This document shows, piece by piece, positions 1-8,722 of a stretch of 64,000 bases of DNA (position 1 is the stretch's first letter; every line of letters begins with the position of its first letter). The position numbers and the translations under genes are program-made. A model generated the notes under the pieces. It had not been told where the DNA came from and did no database searches. It was given only the letters and a program-made list of their open reading frames with translations. Source of the DNA: Cyanobium sp. FGCU6 (GTDB lineage: Bacteria > Cyanobacteriota > Cyanobacteriia > PCC-6307 > Cyanobiaceae); contig JANWUR010000001.1 of assembly GCA_024958655.1 (NCBI GenBank), positions 124,001 through 188,000 of the forward strand, written 5' to 3'.

Positions 1-3000
1 ATCCAGGACCATGGCGGTCTGGAAGACCGGATCGTGAACGTGGAGATCGCCCGCATCGGCGCCGAGCTGGGTATTCCGCTGATCGCCACCAATGACGCCC
101 ACTACCTCAGCAGGAACGACGTGGAGGCCCACGACGCGCTGCTGTGCGTGCTCACCGGCAAGCTGATCAGCGACGAGAAGCGCCTGCGTTACACCGGCAC
201 CGAATACATCAGGAGCGAGCAGGAGATGCTCGGCCTGTTCGCCGACCACCTGCCGGCGGAGGTGATCGCCGAGGCGGTGGCCAACACCGCCCGGGTGGCC
301 GAGAAGGTGGAGGACTACGACATCCTCGGCCGCTACCAGATGCCGCGCTTCCCGATCCCCGACGGGCACACGCCGGTGAGCTACCTGCGCGAGGTGACCG
401 AGCAGGGGCTCAGGGCGCGGCTGGCGTTGGCGGAGGGGGCGCCGATCGAGGGCGAGTACGGCGAGCGCATGGCGTTCGAGCTGGAGGTGATGGAGCAGAT
501 GGGCTTCCCCACCTACTTCCTGGTGGTGTGGGACTACATCCGCTTCGCCCGCGAGAACGGCATCCCGGTGGGGCCGGGGCGGGGATCGGCGGCCGGGTCG
601 GTGGTGGCCTATGCCCTGGGGATCACCAACATCGATCCGGTGCGCCACGGCCTGCTGTTTGAGCGCTTCCTCAATCCCGAGCGCAAGTCGATGCCTGACA
701 TCGACACCGACTTCTGCATCGAGCGCCGCGGGGAGGTGATCGACTACGTGACCCAGCGCTACGGCGACGACAAGGTGGCCCAGATCATCACCTTCAACCG
801 CATGACCTCCAAGGCGGTGCTCAAAGACGTGGCGCGGGTGCTCGATATCCCCTACGGCGAGGCCGACCGGCTGGCGAAGCTGATCCCGGTGGTGCGCGGC
901 AAGCCGGCGAAGCTGAAGGAGATGATCGGCGAGGAGTCGCCCGTCCCTGAGTTCCGCGAGAAATACCAGAACGATCCGAAGGTGAAGCACTGGGTGGATC
1001 TGGCGATGCGGATCGAGGGCACCAACAAAACCTTCGGCGTTCATGCCGCCGGCGTGGTGATCGCCGCCGAGCCGCTCGATGAACTGGTGCCGCTTCAGCG
1101 CAACAATGACGGCCAGGTGATCACCCAGTACTTCATGGAGGACGTGGAGTCGATGGGGCTGCTGAAGATGGATTTCCTCGGCCTCAAGAACCTCACGATG
1201 ATCGAGAAGACCATTGATCTGGTGGAGCGCAGCGCTGGTGAGCGCATCGATCCCGACCGCCTGCCCGAGAACGATCCGGCCACCTATGGCCTGCTGGCCC
1301 GCGGCGATCTGGAGGGCATCTTCCAGCTGGAATCGAGTGGCATGCGCCAGATCGTGCGCGACCTGAAACCCTCCTCCCTGGAGGACATCTCCTCGATCCT
1401 GGCGCTCTACCGGCCGGGGCCACTCGATGCGGGCCTGATCCCGAAGTTCATCAACCGCAAACACGGCCGCGAGGCGATCGATTTCGCCCACGCCAAGCTG
1501 GAGCCGATCCTGCGGGAAACCTACGGAATCATGGTGTATCAGGAGCAGATCATGAAGATCGCCCAGGATCTTGCCGGTTATTCCCTCGGTGAGGCTGATC
1601 TGCTGCGGCGGGCGATGGGCAAGAAGAAGAAGAGTGAGATGGAGAAGCACCAGAGCGTGTTCGTGAAGGGGGCCAGCGAACGGGGCGTGGACCCGAAGAT
1701 CGCCGAGGCGCTGTTCGAGCAGATGGTGCTGTTCGCCGAATACTGCTTCAACAAGAGCCACTCCACCGCCTACGGGGCCGTCACCTATCAGACGGCTTAT
1801 CTCAAGGCCCATTACCCGGTGGCCTACATGGCGGCCCTGCTCACGGTGAATGCGGGCCAGACCGACCGGGTGCAGCGCTATATCGCCAACTGCAACGCCA
1901 TGGGGATCGAGGTGCTGCCCCCGGATGTGAATGCCTCCGGCATCGATTTCACGCCGGTGGGTGAGCGGATCCTGTTCGGCCTCTCGGCGGTGCGCAACCT
2001 CGGCGAGGGGGCGATCCGCCAGTTGATCGAGGCCCGCGGCAGCGATGGACCGTTCCGCTCGCTCGCCGATCTGTGCGACCGCATCCCCTCCCAGGCGCTC
2101 AACCGTCGGGCGCTGGAATCGCTGATCCACTGCGGCGCTCTCGATGCCCTCGAGCCCGGCGCCAACCGGGCCCAGCTGATGGCCGACCTCGATCTGGTGC
2201 TCGACTGGGCCGGATCACGGGCCAAGGACCGGGCCAGCGGCCAGGGGAACCTGTTCGATCTGCTGGCGGCTCCGGTCGCCGCGGGCGCGGAGGCGGGGCC
2301 CGCCGATCTCTCCACCGCCCCGCGGGCGGCGGCGGTGGCCGACTACCCGCCGGCGGAAAAGCTGAAGCTGGAGAAGGAGCTGCTGGGCTTCTATCTCTCC
2401 GATCACCCCCTGCGCCAGCTGGCCGGTTCGGTGCGGCTGCTCTCGCCGATCGCCCTGGCGAGCCTCGAGGAGCAGGCCGACAAGGCCAGGGTGAGCGCGG
2501 TGGTGATGGTGCCGGAGCTGCGCCAGGTGAGCACCCGCAAGGGCGACCGCATGGCTGTGCTGCAGCTCGAGGACCTCACCGGGTCGTGTGAGGCGGTGGT
2601 GTTCCCCAAGGCCTACGCGCGCCTGGCCGATCACCTGATGGTGGATGCGCGGCTCATGCTCTGGGCCTCGGTGGATCGCCGCGACGATCGGGTGCAGCTG
2701 ATCGTGGATGACTGCCGCAGCCTCGACGACCTGGAGCTCGTGCTGGTGGATCTGGCGCCGGAGCAGGCGGGCGACATCGCCGTGCAGCATCGCCTCAGGG
2801 AATGCCTCACCCGCCATCGCCCCGCCCAGGACGAGGTGGGCGTGCGGGTGCCGGTGGTGGCCCGGGTGAAGGGCCCGGCCGGGGGGTGCTTCGTGCGCCT
2901 GGGCCATCAGTTCTGCGTGGCTGATGCACCGGCCGCCGTGGCCACCCTGGCCTCGGCCGACTTCGCCGCCAGCCTGCGTTCGCCCCTGGCTGCGGCCTGA
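1..3000 (+). CDS. dnaE: DNA polymerase III alpha subunit, C-terminal part (5' end outside window)
   Basis: Replicative polymerase catalytic subunit. The reading frame is open from base 1, so the start lies upstream; the first in-window GTG at 34 is internal. The piece begins near the end of the PHP domain (TNDAHYLS). It then carries the C-family palm with the metal-binding PDIDTDFC and the MDFLGLKNL motif, followed by helix-hairpin-helix and OB-fold regions. The site AEY/CFNKSH at 1735-1758, which is split by an intein in many cyanobacteria, is uninterrupted here. The protein ends at TGA 2998-3000. The gene is convergent with the PAM68-family gene. Confidence 0.97.
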   Translation: MQDHGGLEDRIVNVEIARIGAELGIPLIATNDAHYLSRNDVEAHDALLCVLTGKLISDEKRLRYTGTEYIRSEQEMLGLFADHLPAEVIAEAVANTARVAEKVEDYDILGRYQMPRFPIPDGHTPVSYLREVTEQGLRARLALAEGAPIEGEYGERMAFELEVMEQMGFPTYFLVVWDYIRFARENGIPVGPGRGSAAGSVVAYALGITNIDPVRHGLLFERFLNPERKSMPDIDTDFCIERRGEVIDYVTQRYGDDKVAQIITFNRMTSKAVLKDVARVLDIPYGEADRLAKLIPVVRGKPAKLKEMIGEESPVPEFREKYQNDPKVKHWVDLAMRIEGTNKTFGVHAAGVVIAAEPLDELVPLQRNNDGQVITQYFMEDVESMGLLKMDFLGLKNLTMIEKTIDLVERSAGERIDPDRLPENDPATYGLLARGDLEGIFQLESSGMRQIVRDLKPSSLEDISSILALYRPGPLDAGLIPKFINRKHGREAIDFAHAKLEPILRETYGIMVYQEQIMKIAQDLAGYSLGEADLLRRAMGKKKKSEMEKHQSVFVKGASERGVDPKIAEALFEQMVLFAEYCFNKSHSTAYGAVTYQTAYLKAHYPVAYMAALLTVNAGQTDRVQRYIANCNAMGIEVLPPDVNASGIDFTPVGERILFGLSAVRNLGEGAIRQLIEARGSDGPFRSLADLCDRIPSQALNRRALESLIHCGALDALEPGANRAQLMADLDLVLDWAGSRAKDRASGQGNLFDLLAAPVAAGAEAGPADLSTAPRAAAVADYPPAEKLKLEKELLGFYLSDHPLRQLAGSVRLLSPIALASLEEQADKARVSAVVMVPELRQVSTRKGDRMAVLQLEDLTGSCEAVVFPKAYARLADHLMVDARLMLWASVDRRDDRVQLIVDDCRSLDDLELVLVDLAPEQAGDIAVQHRLRECLTRHRPAQDEVGVRVPVVARVKGPAGGCFVRLGHQFCVADAPAAVATLASADFAASLRSPLAAA

Positions 3001-3032
3001 AGCATCGAATGCAGGCTGCGCGAGGGCTGATG

Positions 3033-3123
3033 CGCCTATCCTCAGACCGGCTCCGGCATCCTGGCCATGGCGGGACGGCTGTCATCCGGCGACGACAGTC
3101 TCGGGACGCTGGACGGATAGGCG
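3033..3123. repeat. 9-nt inverted repeat between dnaE and the PAM68-family gene
   Basis: CGCCTATCC at 3033-3041 is matched by its exact complement GGATAGGCG at 3115-3123, 73 nt apart, inside the 142-nt gap between two convergent genes. There is no T-run, so it is not a classic intrinsic terminator. It could shape the 3' ends of both transcripts. Chance is possible for arms this short. Confidence 0.35.
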
Positions 3124-3142
3124 ATAGGCAGGAGGCTTGTCC

Positions 3143-3538
3143 TCAGCCGCTGCGCATCTCGCGCACCGACTGGCGCAGGCGGCCGATGTTGAGCACGATC
3201 TGCTCGGTGCCGATCAGGCTGCCGGGCGAATCCTCCCAGCTGGCGGAGAGCACGCCGTAGCTCAGGCCCAGCAGGCCGAGCAGGAAACAGGTGCCGGAGG
3301 CCAGCAGGGTGACCACCGGGGGGATGTCGAGCAGGCCCCGGCTCACCAACAGATAGCTGCCCACAAACACTGCCATGCCCATCAGGCTGGGTATTCCGGT
3401 GGCGATGGCGATGCGGCGGGCCATCCGCTGGGCCACCGCCTCAGGGATCACGCGGGCGCGGGTCCTGCCGGCCTTCGGGCGCGGAGGAGGCGCCGGTGGC
3501 ACTGACCCGAAGGCCTTCGGCTTGGGCGGGCGAGCCAT
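3143..3538 (-). CDS. PAM68-family (DUF3464) photosystem II assembly protein
   Basis: 131 aa. The first 30 residues are rich in Pro, Arg and Lys, followed by two predicted membrane helices (about 43-66 and 72-96) and a short cytosolic tail. This is the layout of the DUF3464/PAM68 family, whose plant and cyanobacterial members help early photosystem II assembly at the thylakoid. The ATG at 3538 lies 9 nt after the rpsO stop, so it probably shares the ruvA-rpsO transcript. The family call rests on remembered sequence features (RVIPEAVAQRMARRIA) and topology; the function is inferred from the family. Confidence 0.82.
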   Translation of the reverse strand: MARPPKPKAFGSVPPAPPPRPKAGRTRARVIPEAVAQRMARRIAIATGIPSLMGMAVFVGSYLLVSRGLLDIPPVVTLLASGTCFLLGLLGLSYGVLSASWEDSPGSLIGTEQIVLNIGRLRQSVREMRSG

Positions 3539-3547
3539 CGGCCGGTC

Positions 3548-3817
3548 TCAGCCGCGGATGCCGAGCTTCTCGATCAGGGCGGCGTAGCGCTCCTGGCTCT
3601 GGGCGCGCAGATAGCCAAGCAGGCGCTTGCGGCGGCCGATCATCTTCAGCAGCCCCTGGCGGGAGGAGAAATCGTGGATGTTCTTCTGCAGGTGGCCGCT
3701 CAGCTGGTTGATCCGCTCGCTCAGCATCGCCACCTGCACCTCCACTGAACCGGTGTCGGTGCCGTGGGTCTGGTGGGAATTGATCAGTTCCTGCTTTTTG
3801 GTGGTGGTGAGCGGCAT
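3548..3817 (-). CDS. rpsO: 30S ribosomal protein S15
   Basis: 89 aa, the normal S15 length. S15 binds the central domain of 16S rRNA. Hallmarks include [37 protein letters not shown] and the [10 protein letters not shown] segment. The start is the ATG at 3817 (MPLTTTKKQ); the open frame runs nine codons further upstream but that extension is not S15-like. It lies 58 nt downstream of ruvA and 9 nt upstream of the PAM68-family gene, all on the minus strand. Confidence 0.97.
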   Translation of the reverse strand: MPLTTTKKQELINSHQTHGTDTGSVEVQVAMLSERINQLSGHLQKNIHDFSSRQGLLKMIGRRKRLLGYLRAQSQERYAALIEKLGIRG

Positions 3818-3875
3818 GGACGGCCCCTTGGCCCTTGTGGTCAAACGGAGAGCCTACCGCCTGGGGTTCCCCCCC

Positions 3876-4535
3876 TCAGGCCGCGGGGCGCGACAGCCAG
3901 CGCAGGCCCTCGCGGATCCAGTCATCGACCGGGGCGTCGGCGGCCAGACCCGCGGCCGCCACCGCCCGCAGGGCGCGGTGCACCTCCAGGATCTCGTAGC
4001 CCAGGGCCTCCAGGGTGATCTGCACCTCGGCCCGCCCCTCTTCGCCGGGGCCTTCGCCGCCGGCAACGCCGCTCTCGAGGGCGATCACCTCGGCGCTCAC
4101 GGCCGCGGCGGCGGGGTAGCGCTCCTGCAGGCGGGTGCGGAGCTCCACCGCCAGCCGCTCGGCGGTGCGCTTGCCCACCCCCGGGGCCTGGCTGAGCCGC
4201 CGCAGGTCGGCCTGCACGATCGCGCGCACCAGCTCGGCACTCTCCAGTTCGCCCAGCAAGCCAAGGGCCATCTGCGGTCCCACCCCGCTCACGGCCACCA
4301 GCTCGCGGAACAGCTCCCGCTCCTCGCGCCGGGGGAAACCGAACAGGGTCCAGGCGTCCTCGCGCACGCTGTGGTGGATGTGCAGGCCGATCGTGCCGCC
4401 GGCCGCCGGCAGGGCCTCCCACTGGCGGCGGCCCAGCTGCACCTCGTAACCCACACCGCCGCAGATCAACAGCAGGCCGCAGCGGGGACGCGCCTGCCAG
4501 GGTTCGGCCACCGTTCCCTGCAGCCAGCCGATCAT
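3876..4535 (-). CDS. ruvA: Holliday junction DNA helicase subunit RuvA
   Basis: 219 aa. RuvA binds four-way junctions and loads RuvB for branch migration. It begins MIGWLQGTVAE, has an OB-fold N-terminus, helix-hairpin-helix motifs (VSGVGPQMAL about residue 82 and APGVGKRTAERL about residue 117), and a C-terminal domain (ALGYEILEVHRAL) of the type that contacts RuvB. The open frame continues far upstream (to 5204) only because GC-rich DNA lacks stops; the conserved start is the ATG at 4535. It is divergent from the lipoprotein gene, whose ATG options lie at 4534 or 4558. Confidence 0.95.
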   Translation of the reverse strand: MIGWLQGTVAEPWQARPRCGLLLICGGVGYEVQLGRRQWEALPAAGGTIGLHIHHSVREDAWTLFGFPRREERELFRELVAVSGVGPQMALGLLGELESAELVRAIVQADLRRLSQAPGVGKRTAERLAVELRTRLQERYPAAAAVSAEVIALESGVAGGEGPGEEGRAEVQITLEALGYEILEVHRALRAVAAAGLAADAPVDDWIREGLRWLSRPAA

Positions 4536-4557
4536 GGGGTCACGCGCGCCGTTCCCC

Positions 4558-5019
4558 ATGCTGCCTGCCCTGCCAACCCCCCCTGTGCTGCGCCGTGCGC
4601 TCCCTGCCCTGGCGCTGGCCCTGGTGCTGGCGCTGCCCCTGGGCCTGCTGGGCGGCTGCGGGCTGCTGCGCAGCCAGCCGCCCCAGCGGGTGCTGCTCGA
4701 TGCCCTGGCTCTGCAGATCCAGCTCACCCAGGGGGCGATCGCCCGGGCGCTGGAGCTCGAGACGGTGGGGCTGCCCCAGGTGAGCCGGGTGCGGGTGGAG
4801 GAGCAGGAGCCGGTGCGGATCGGCGAGGCCCGGGGCCTGCATCTGCGCGGCCGCTTCGACTGGCGGCTGGCGGGCGATCCGATCCGGGTCGACAGCCCGT
4901 TCGAGCTGTGGCTGGCCCAGGGGGAACGGGGCGAGAGCTGGAGGCTGGCGCTGCCCAGCGGCGCGGCGGCGGATGAGCGGCAGCAGTGGATCACCCATCC
5001 GCTGCCCCTGCCGGGGTAG
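4558..5019 (+). CDS. putative lipoprotein, cyanobacterial conserved hypothetical
   Basis: About 153 aa from the ATG at 4558. An in-frame ATG at 4534 would add eight residues and overlap the ruvA start, so I prefer 4558. An Arg-Arg N-region and a leucine-rich core are followed by LGLLGGCGLL, a plausible lipobox with Cys at about residue 34, so the mature protein would be lipid-anchored. The rest (LLDALALQIQLTQGAIARAL and similar) is a small soluble domain I do not recognise. No enzymatic motif is visible. Confidence 0.7.
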   Translation: MLPALPTPPVLRRALPALALALVLALPLGLLGGCGLLRSQPPQRVLLDALALQIQLTQGAIARALELETVGLPQVSRVRVEEQEPVRIGEARGLHLRGRFDWRLAGDPIRVDSPFELWLAQGERGESWRLALPSGAAADERQQWITHPLPLPG

Positions 5020-5098
5020 GGGCGAGCACAAGAGGAATCGTGGAAACTGTCTGTGTGATGGCCGATCACTGCCGACCCTTTACCCCACCCTGTTTTTG

Positions 5099-5514
5099 CC
5101 CCTGCGTACCCTGATTGTTGAGGATCAAGGCATGTTTGCCCAGTTCGTCTGCCCGCGGCGCTGCAGCCGATCGTGATCGCCGTCGTGGACAGGACCCAGG
5201 CCATGGATGTGCTGCTTGCACAGGTAGCGGCCTACGTCGAGAGCATCGGTACCGTCCCCCATCTGGTGTTCACCCCCGACAGGCTGAATGGCCTCATCGG
5301 CCGGGAGCGTGAGGTTCTGGGCCGGCTCGGGCTGGGTGAGGCCACCAAGACGATCGCCAGGCATCTCGACCTCAGCGTGAGCACCGTGGAGAGCCACCGG
5401 CGCAACATCGCCGCCAAGCTCGGGGTGAGCGGCGCCGAGCTGATCCGGCTGGCGGTGCTTCACAACCTCTCCATCCTTCCCCCGTCCGGCGGAGCCGAGC
5501 TGCCGCCCGCCTGA
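5099..5514 (+). pseudogene. LuxR/NarL-type response regulator with most of the receiver domain lost
   Basis: The 3' part, open from GTG 5173 to TGA 5514, encodes 113 aa with a clear LuxR helix-turn-helix (GREREVLGRLGLGEATKTIA followed by SVSTVESHRR) that would bind DNA as a dimer. Just upstream, in another frame (about 5102-5147), is LRTLIVEDQGMFAQFV, the start of a receiver domain with its acidic ED pair. The middle of the receiver, including the phosphorylated Asp and conserved Lys, is missing, and the two parts are out of frame around 5145. So this is a remnant, or a receiver-less DNA-binding protein made from GTG 5173. It converges on the kinase remnant that follows. Confidence 0.75.
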
Positions 5515-5518
5515 TCGC

Positions 5519-7310
5519 GCTCACCCGCAGCCGAGCCTGCCCGGTGGGCACCTCGCCCATGGCCTCGCTGGCGTTGTTGTTCAGGTTGTTGAGGGCGATC
5601 TGCAGCTGGGGGCCATCCCCCTGCACCGGCCATTCAGCCTCCAGAGCGGCCGTTTCCAGGCGGATGCCCCGGCCCTCCAGCCGGGGCCGCTGCTAGAGCA
5701 GGGTGCTGCGCACCACACTGCCCAGATCCAGGGGCACGGGTTCGGTGGGCACGCAGCGCAGCAGGGCGTTCATACGCTCGATCGTGTCCACCACCGTGCG
5801 GGCGTTCTGCTCGATGGTGGGGATCAGCGACGCCAGCGCCGCGGGGGGTGCCGAGGTTTCCGCCAGCTGCCGCTGGGCCAGCCTGCTGTGCAGCAGCAGC
5901 AGGCTCAGGGGCTTCTTGATCTCATGGGCGATCGCCGCCGCCGCCAGGCTGGTGTGCAGCTTGCGCTCCAGTTCCTCCCCCTTGCGCTCCAGCGCCTCCT
6001 GCGCCGCCCGGCGGTCGTCGATCAGGCGGCAGGAAAGCACCAGGCCTTCAACGGTCCCTCGGCGGCCGATATGGGGCGTGACATGGCTCTCCAGCCAGTG
6101 CAGGGAGCCGTCCGTCGCCCGGATCCGCTCTTCGCAATGCAGCGTCTGGCCGGCCAGGAGGTGGGGCCGGGTTTCCTGATAGCCGGGACAGGTGCCGCCG
6201 TGTTCGAGGACGTCGGTGCCGCGCCGCCCCAGCCACTGCTGCGGGTGAGCAGATCGATCGTTTCGCTCATCTCTCCGTTCAGTCATGTCACGCCAGGTGA
6301 CGACCAGGCCGTCGCCCAGCTTCACCAGCCGCAGGTCGTAGTGGCGCAGCGGCTGGCCCAGGGCCTCGGCGATCACCAGGTTGTCGATCGCCAGCGGCTC
6401 GCCGCTTTCCAGGGTATGCAGGAAGCGCCCGAACAGCTCCTGATCGTGCATGGCCGGAGCCAATGGCAGCATCCGTGCCCCCAGCAGCCGCTCCAGCGGC
6501 AACCCGATGGCCCGGCAGGCCGTCGCGTTCGCGGCCAGATAGCGGAAGTCCACCACCCCGCCCTGGGGATCGCGCACGGCCTCGATCACCACGTGGGGAT
6601 CGAGCAGGGAATCGAGGGTGGCCTGCAGCCGCTGCCGCTCGGCCGTCTCCCGCTGGCGGCTGCGGACCAGTTCGTCCACGTCCCGGAGGGCGTAGACGTA
6701 GCCGCTGATCAGGCTGTCGGCTCCCGAGGCGGCGCCGCCGTCACCGCCATCCAGCGGTAGCCCCCGGAGGCGGTGCGCATCCGCAGCCGGCAATCCCTGG
6801 GCCACTCCCCGCTGGCCAGCAGAGCGGTGGTGAGCTCCGCCACCCTCCGCCGGTCGTCGGGATGGACCCGTTGATCGAGGCAGACCCCCATCTCGGCGTC
6901 GAACGTCCAGCCGAGGGTGTTGCGGCCTTCGCTGTCGGCGCTCATCCAGACGGCCCGCAGGTTGGTGTCAAGCATCACCACCAGGTCGCTGCCCAGTTCG
7001 ACCAGCAGGCGGAGGCGCTCGCGCTCGTTCGCCAACTCCTGCCGTGCGCGCACCCTCTCGGTGGCATCCACCAACTGGAACAGGGCGCCCCAGAGCTGTC
7101 CCTCGGGATCCTTCACCGACGACACCGTGAGATCGCCCCAGATCACGCTGCCGTCGGCGTGGCGGTAGCGCTTGGTGAGGCGGTAGTGGTCGCACGCTCC
7201 CTCCAGCAGCCTGGAGTGTGTCTTCAGCGAGAGGGCGAGATCATCGGGATGGGTGAGGCTCTGCCAGTCGCTGTTCATCGCACCCTCGCTGGCACGGTTG
7301 CCGACGTCTC
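5519..7310 (-). pseudogene. PAS-domain sensor histidine kinase, multiply disrupted
   Basis: Reading 3' to 5' on the plus strand. The 5' part (about 7310-6720) encodes PAS/PAC sequence (SDWQSLTHPDDL, YRHADGSVIWGDLTVS, then a second PAS). A frameshift near 6720 separates GYRWMAVTAAP from its natural continuation ISGYVYALRDVDELV. The next segment (to 5693) holds further PAS sequence and the H-box AIAHEIKKPLSLLLLHSRLA. An in-frame TAG at 5695-5693 interrupts the frame, which then resumes with the ATPase N-box (QIALNNLNNNASEAM). The gene stops at about 5520 before any G-boxes. No start codon is found upstream of the first PAS. The lesions make a working kinase very unlikely. Confidence 0.85.
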
Positions 7311-7416
7311 CTGGTGGAACCTCACAGCCCCACGTCGGAGACCCTCATCCTGATGCGGAGGATTGGCCCTGCTGACTGAAGCGGCACCTCGGAACCGATC
7401 AGGCTCCGATCCGCTG

Positions 7417-7596
7417 CTAACGCTGGGCGGGTCCCCTCGAACCCGGGTCCTCCAGCAGGGCCGATTCGAGCAGGTAGGCGGCGAGATCGCTGAGGGACCG
7501 GCCCTGCTCGTCACTGCGTTGCACCAGCTCCTGATCGATGCGGTAGGGGATCGTGATGCTCACGCGGCGGGGGGCGCGAAGGACGTGGGCGGTCAT
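7417..7596 (-). CDS. small ribbon-helix-helix (CopG-like) protein
   Basis: 59 aa from the ATG at 7596. The segment RRVSITIPYRIDQELVQRSD followed by EQGRSLSDLAAYLLESAL fits a ribbon-helix-helix fold: a beta strand, a helix, a GRSLSDLA turn and a second helix. Such proteins bind DNA as dimers and often act as antitoxins or small repressors. No toxin gene adjoins it; the neighbours are the kinase remnant and the EamA exporter. Similar small proteins recur in marine Synechococcus genomes (from memory). Longer in-frame starts up to 7725 give non-conserved sequence. Confidence 0.75.
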   Translation of the reverse strand: MTAHVLRAPRRVSITIPYRIDQELVQRSDEQGRSLSDLAAYLLESALLEDPGSRGPAQR

Positions 7597-7696
7597 GGGG
7601 CAATCCTTTGACGTGTGCTGCGGTCTGGGGCCGGAATGCGGCATCGCGCCATCGTCCTGCAACTGCCACGCGGCGGAAATCCCCAGTTCTGGGGTG

Positions 7697-8572
7697 CTAC
7701 CGGTGGCACAGCGCCGCCGCTCCAAGGATCAGCGCTCCGCCCAGCAGCGTGGCCGGCGCCAGGCTCTCTCCGAACAGGCTCCAGCCCCACAGCGCGGCGA
7801 AGCCCACCTGGATGTAGCCCAGGGCCGTGGCCCGCCCGGCCGGCAGGCGGGTGAGGCCGTGGGTGAGCCCCAGCTGGCCCAGCTGGGTGAACAGGCCCAC
7901 CCCCAGCAGCCACAGCAGCTCGCTGGCGGTAGGCAGCACCGGATCGAACAGCACCAGCGGCAGGCTCAGCGGCACCGCCATGAGCGGGAACCAGAGCACG
8001 ATCACCAGCGGGTGTTCGCTGCGGCCCAGCTGGCGCACACTCACGTAGGCCACCGCGGTGAGCAGGGCGCCAGCCAGGGCCAGCACCACCCCGGCGGCGT
8101 GGCTGTCGCCACCGCCCACCGGTTGCAGCACCAGCACCACCCCCAGCCAGCCGAGGGCCAGGGCCAGCGCCATCCGCCTGCCGATCGGCTCCCCCAGCCA
8201 GCGCCAGGCGAGCAGTGCCGTGAGCGTGGGATACAGGTATTGCAACAGGGTGGCGGTGGCCAGCGGCAGCACCGCCAGGGCGGCGAACACGCAGAACAGC
8301 GCCACGCTGCCGGTGATCCCCCGCAACGCCAGCAGGCCCCGCCGCACCCCCCAGGGGCTCACGCCGGCGGCCCGCAGCATCCAGCCGCTCATCGCCACGT
8401 TGAGCAGGGCGCGGGCCAGCACGATCTCCGCCACCGGGATGCGCTGCACCACCCGCTTCACGCACACCGCCATCAGGCTGAAGGCCAGGGCGCCCAGCAG
8501 CAGGGCCAGCACGGCGCTCCGCTCCTCGGCGGCGGCGGTGACGCCGATTGCGGTGGCGGGACTGCGGCTCAC
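7697..8572 (-). CDS. EamA/DMT-family membrane transporter
   Basis: About 291 aa from the GTG at 8572, with roughly ten hydrophobic helices in two repeated EamA halves (ALLLGALAFSLMAVCVKRVV; LLQYLYPTLTALLAWRWLGE; then LALAGALLTAVAYVSVRQL). The PTLTALLAWRWLGE and second-half LFGESL segments are typical of the drug/metabolite transporter superfamily. The substrate cannot be read from sequence. The start is uncertain: other in-frame GTGs lie upstream at the same locus. It is divergent from dnaG, with about 150 nt between them. Confidence 0.87.
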   Translation of the reverse strand: MSRSPATAIGVTAAAEERSAVLALLLGALAFSLMAVCVKRVVQRIPVAEIVLARALLNVAMSGWMLRAAGVSPWGVRRGLLALRGITGSVALFCVFAALAVLPLATATLLQYLYPTLTALLAWRWLGEPIGRRMALALALGWLGVVLVLQPVGGGDSHAAGVVLALAGALLTAVAYVSVRQLGRSEHPLVIVLWFPLMAVPLSLPLVLFDPVLPTASELLWLLGVGLFTQLGQLGLTHGLTRLPAGRATALGYIQVGFAALWGWSLFGESLAPATLLGGALILGAAALCHR

Positions 8573-8722
8573 GGACCGATCGGCGGGCGCGTTCACCCTG
8601 GCAGGCGGTGGATCCGGCCGCTTCTCTCCCCCAGCCCTGGTGCCATGCACCACAATGGGGGTCAAAGGGGCCCCACTGCTGGTGTGCTCCCCGCCCTTCC
8701 CTTTTCTGTCTCCCCCGCCGCG

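Noticed and set aside
6022-6270. A further frameshift inside the kinase remnant
   Set aside because: Another frame carries a PAS-like start (MSETIDLLTR), but the match is too short to claim a third lesion.
7553-8722. N-terminal 390-codon extension of the dnaG frame
   Set aside because: It is Gln/His/Arg-rich low-complexity sequence antisense to the EamA transporter and unlike any primase. The primase fold starts at about 8723.
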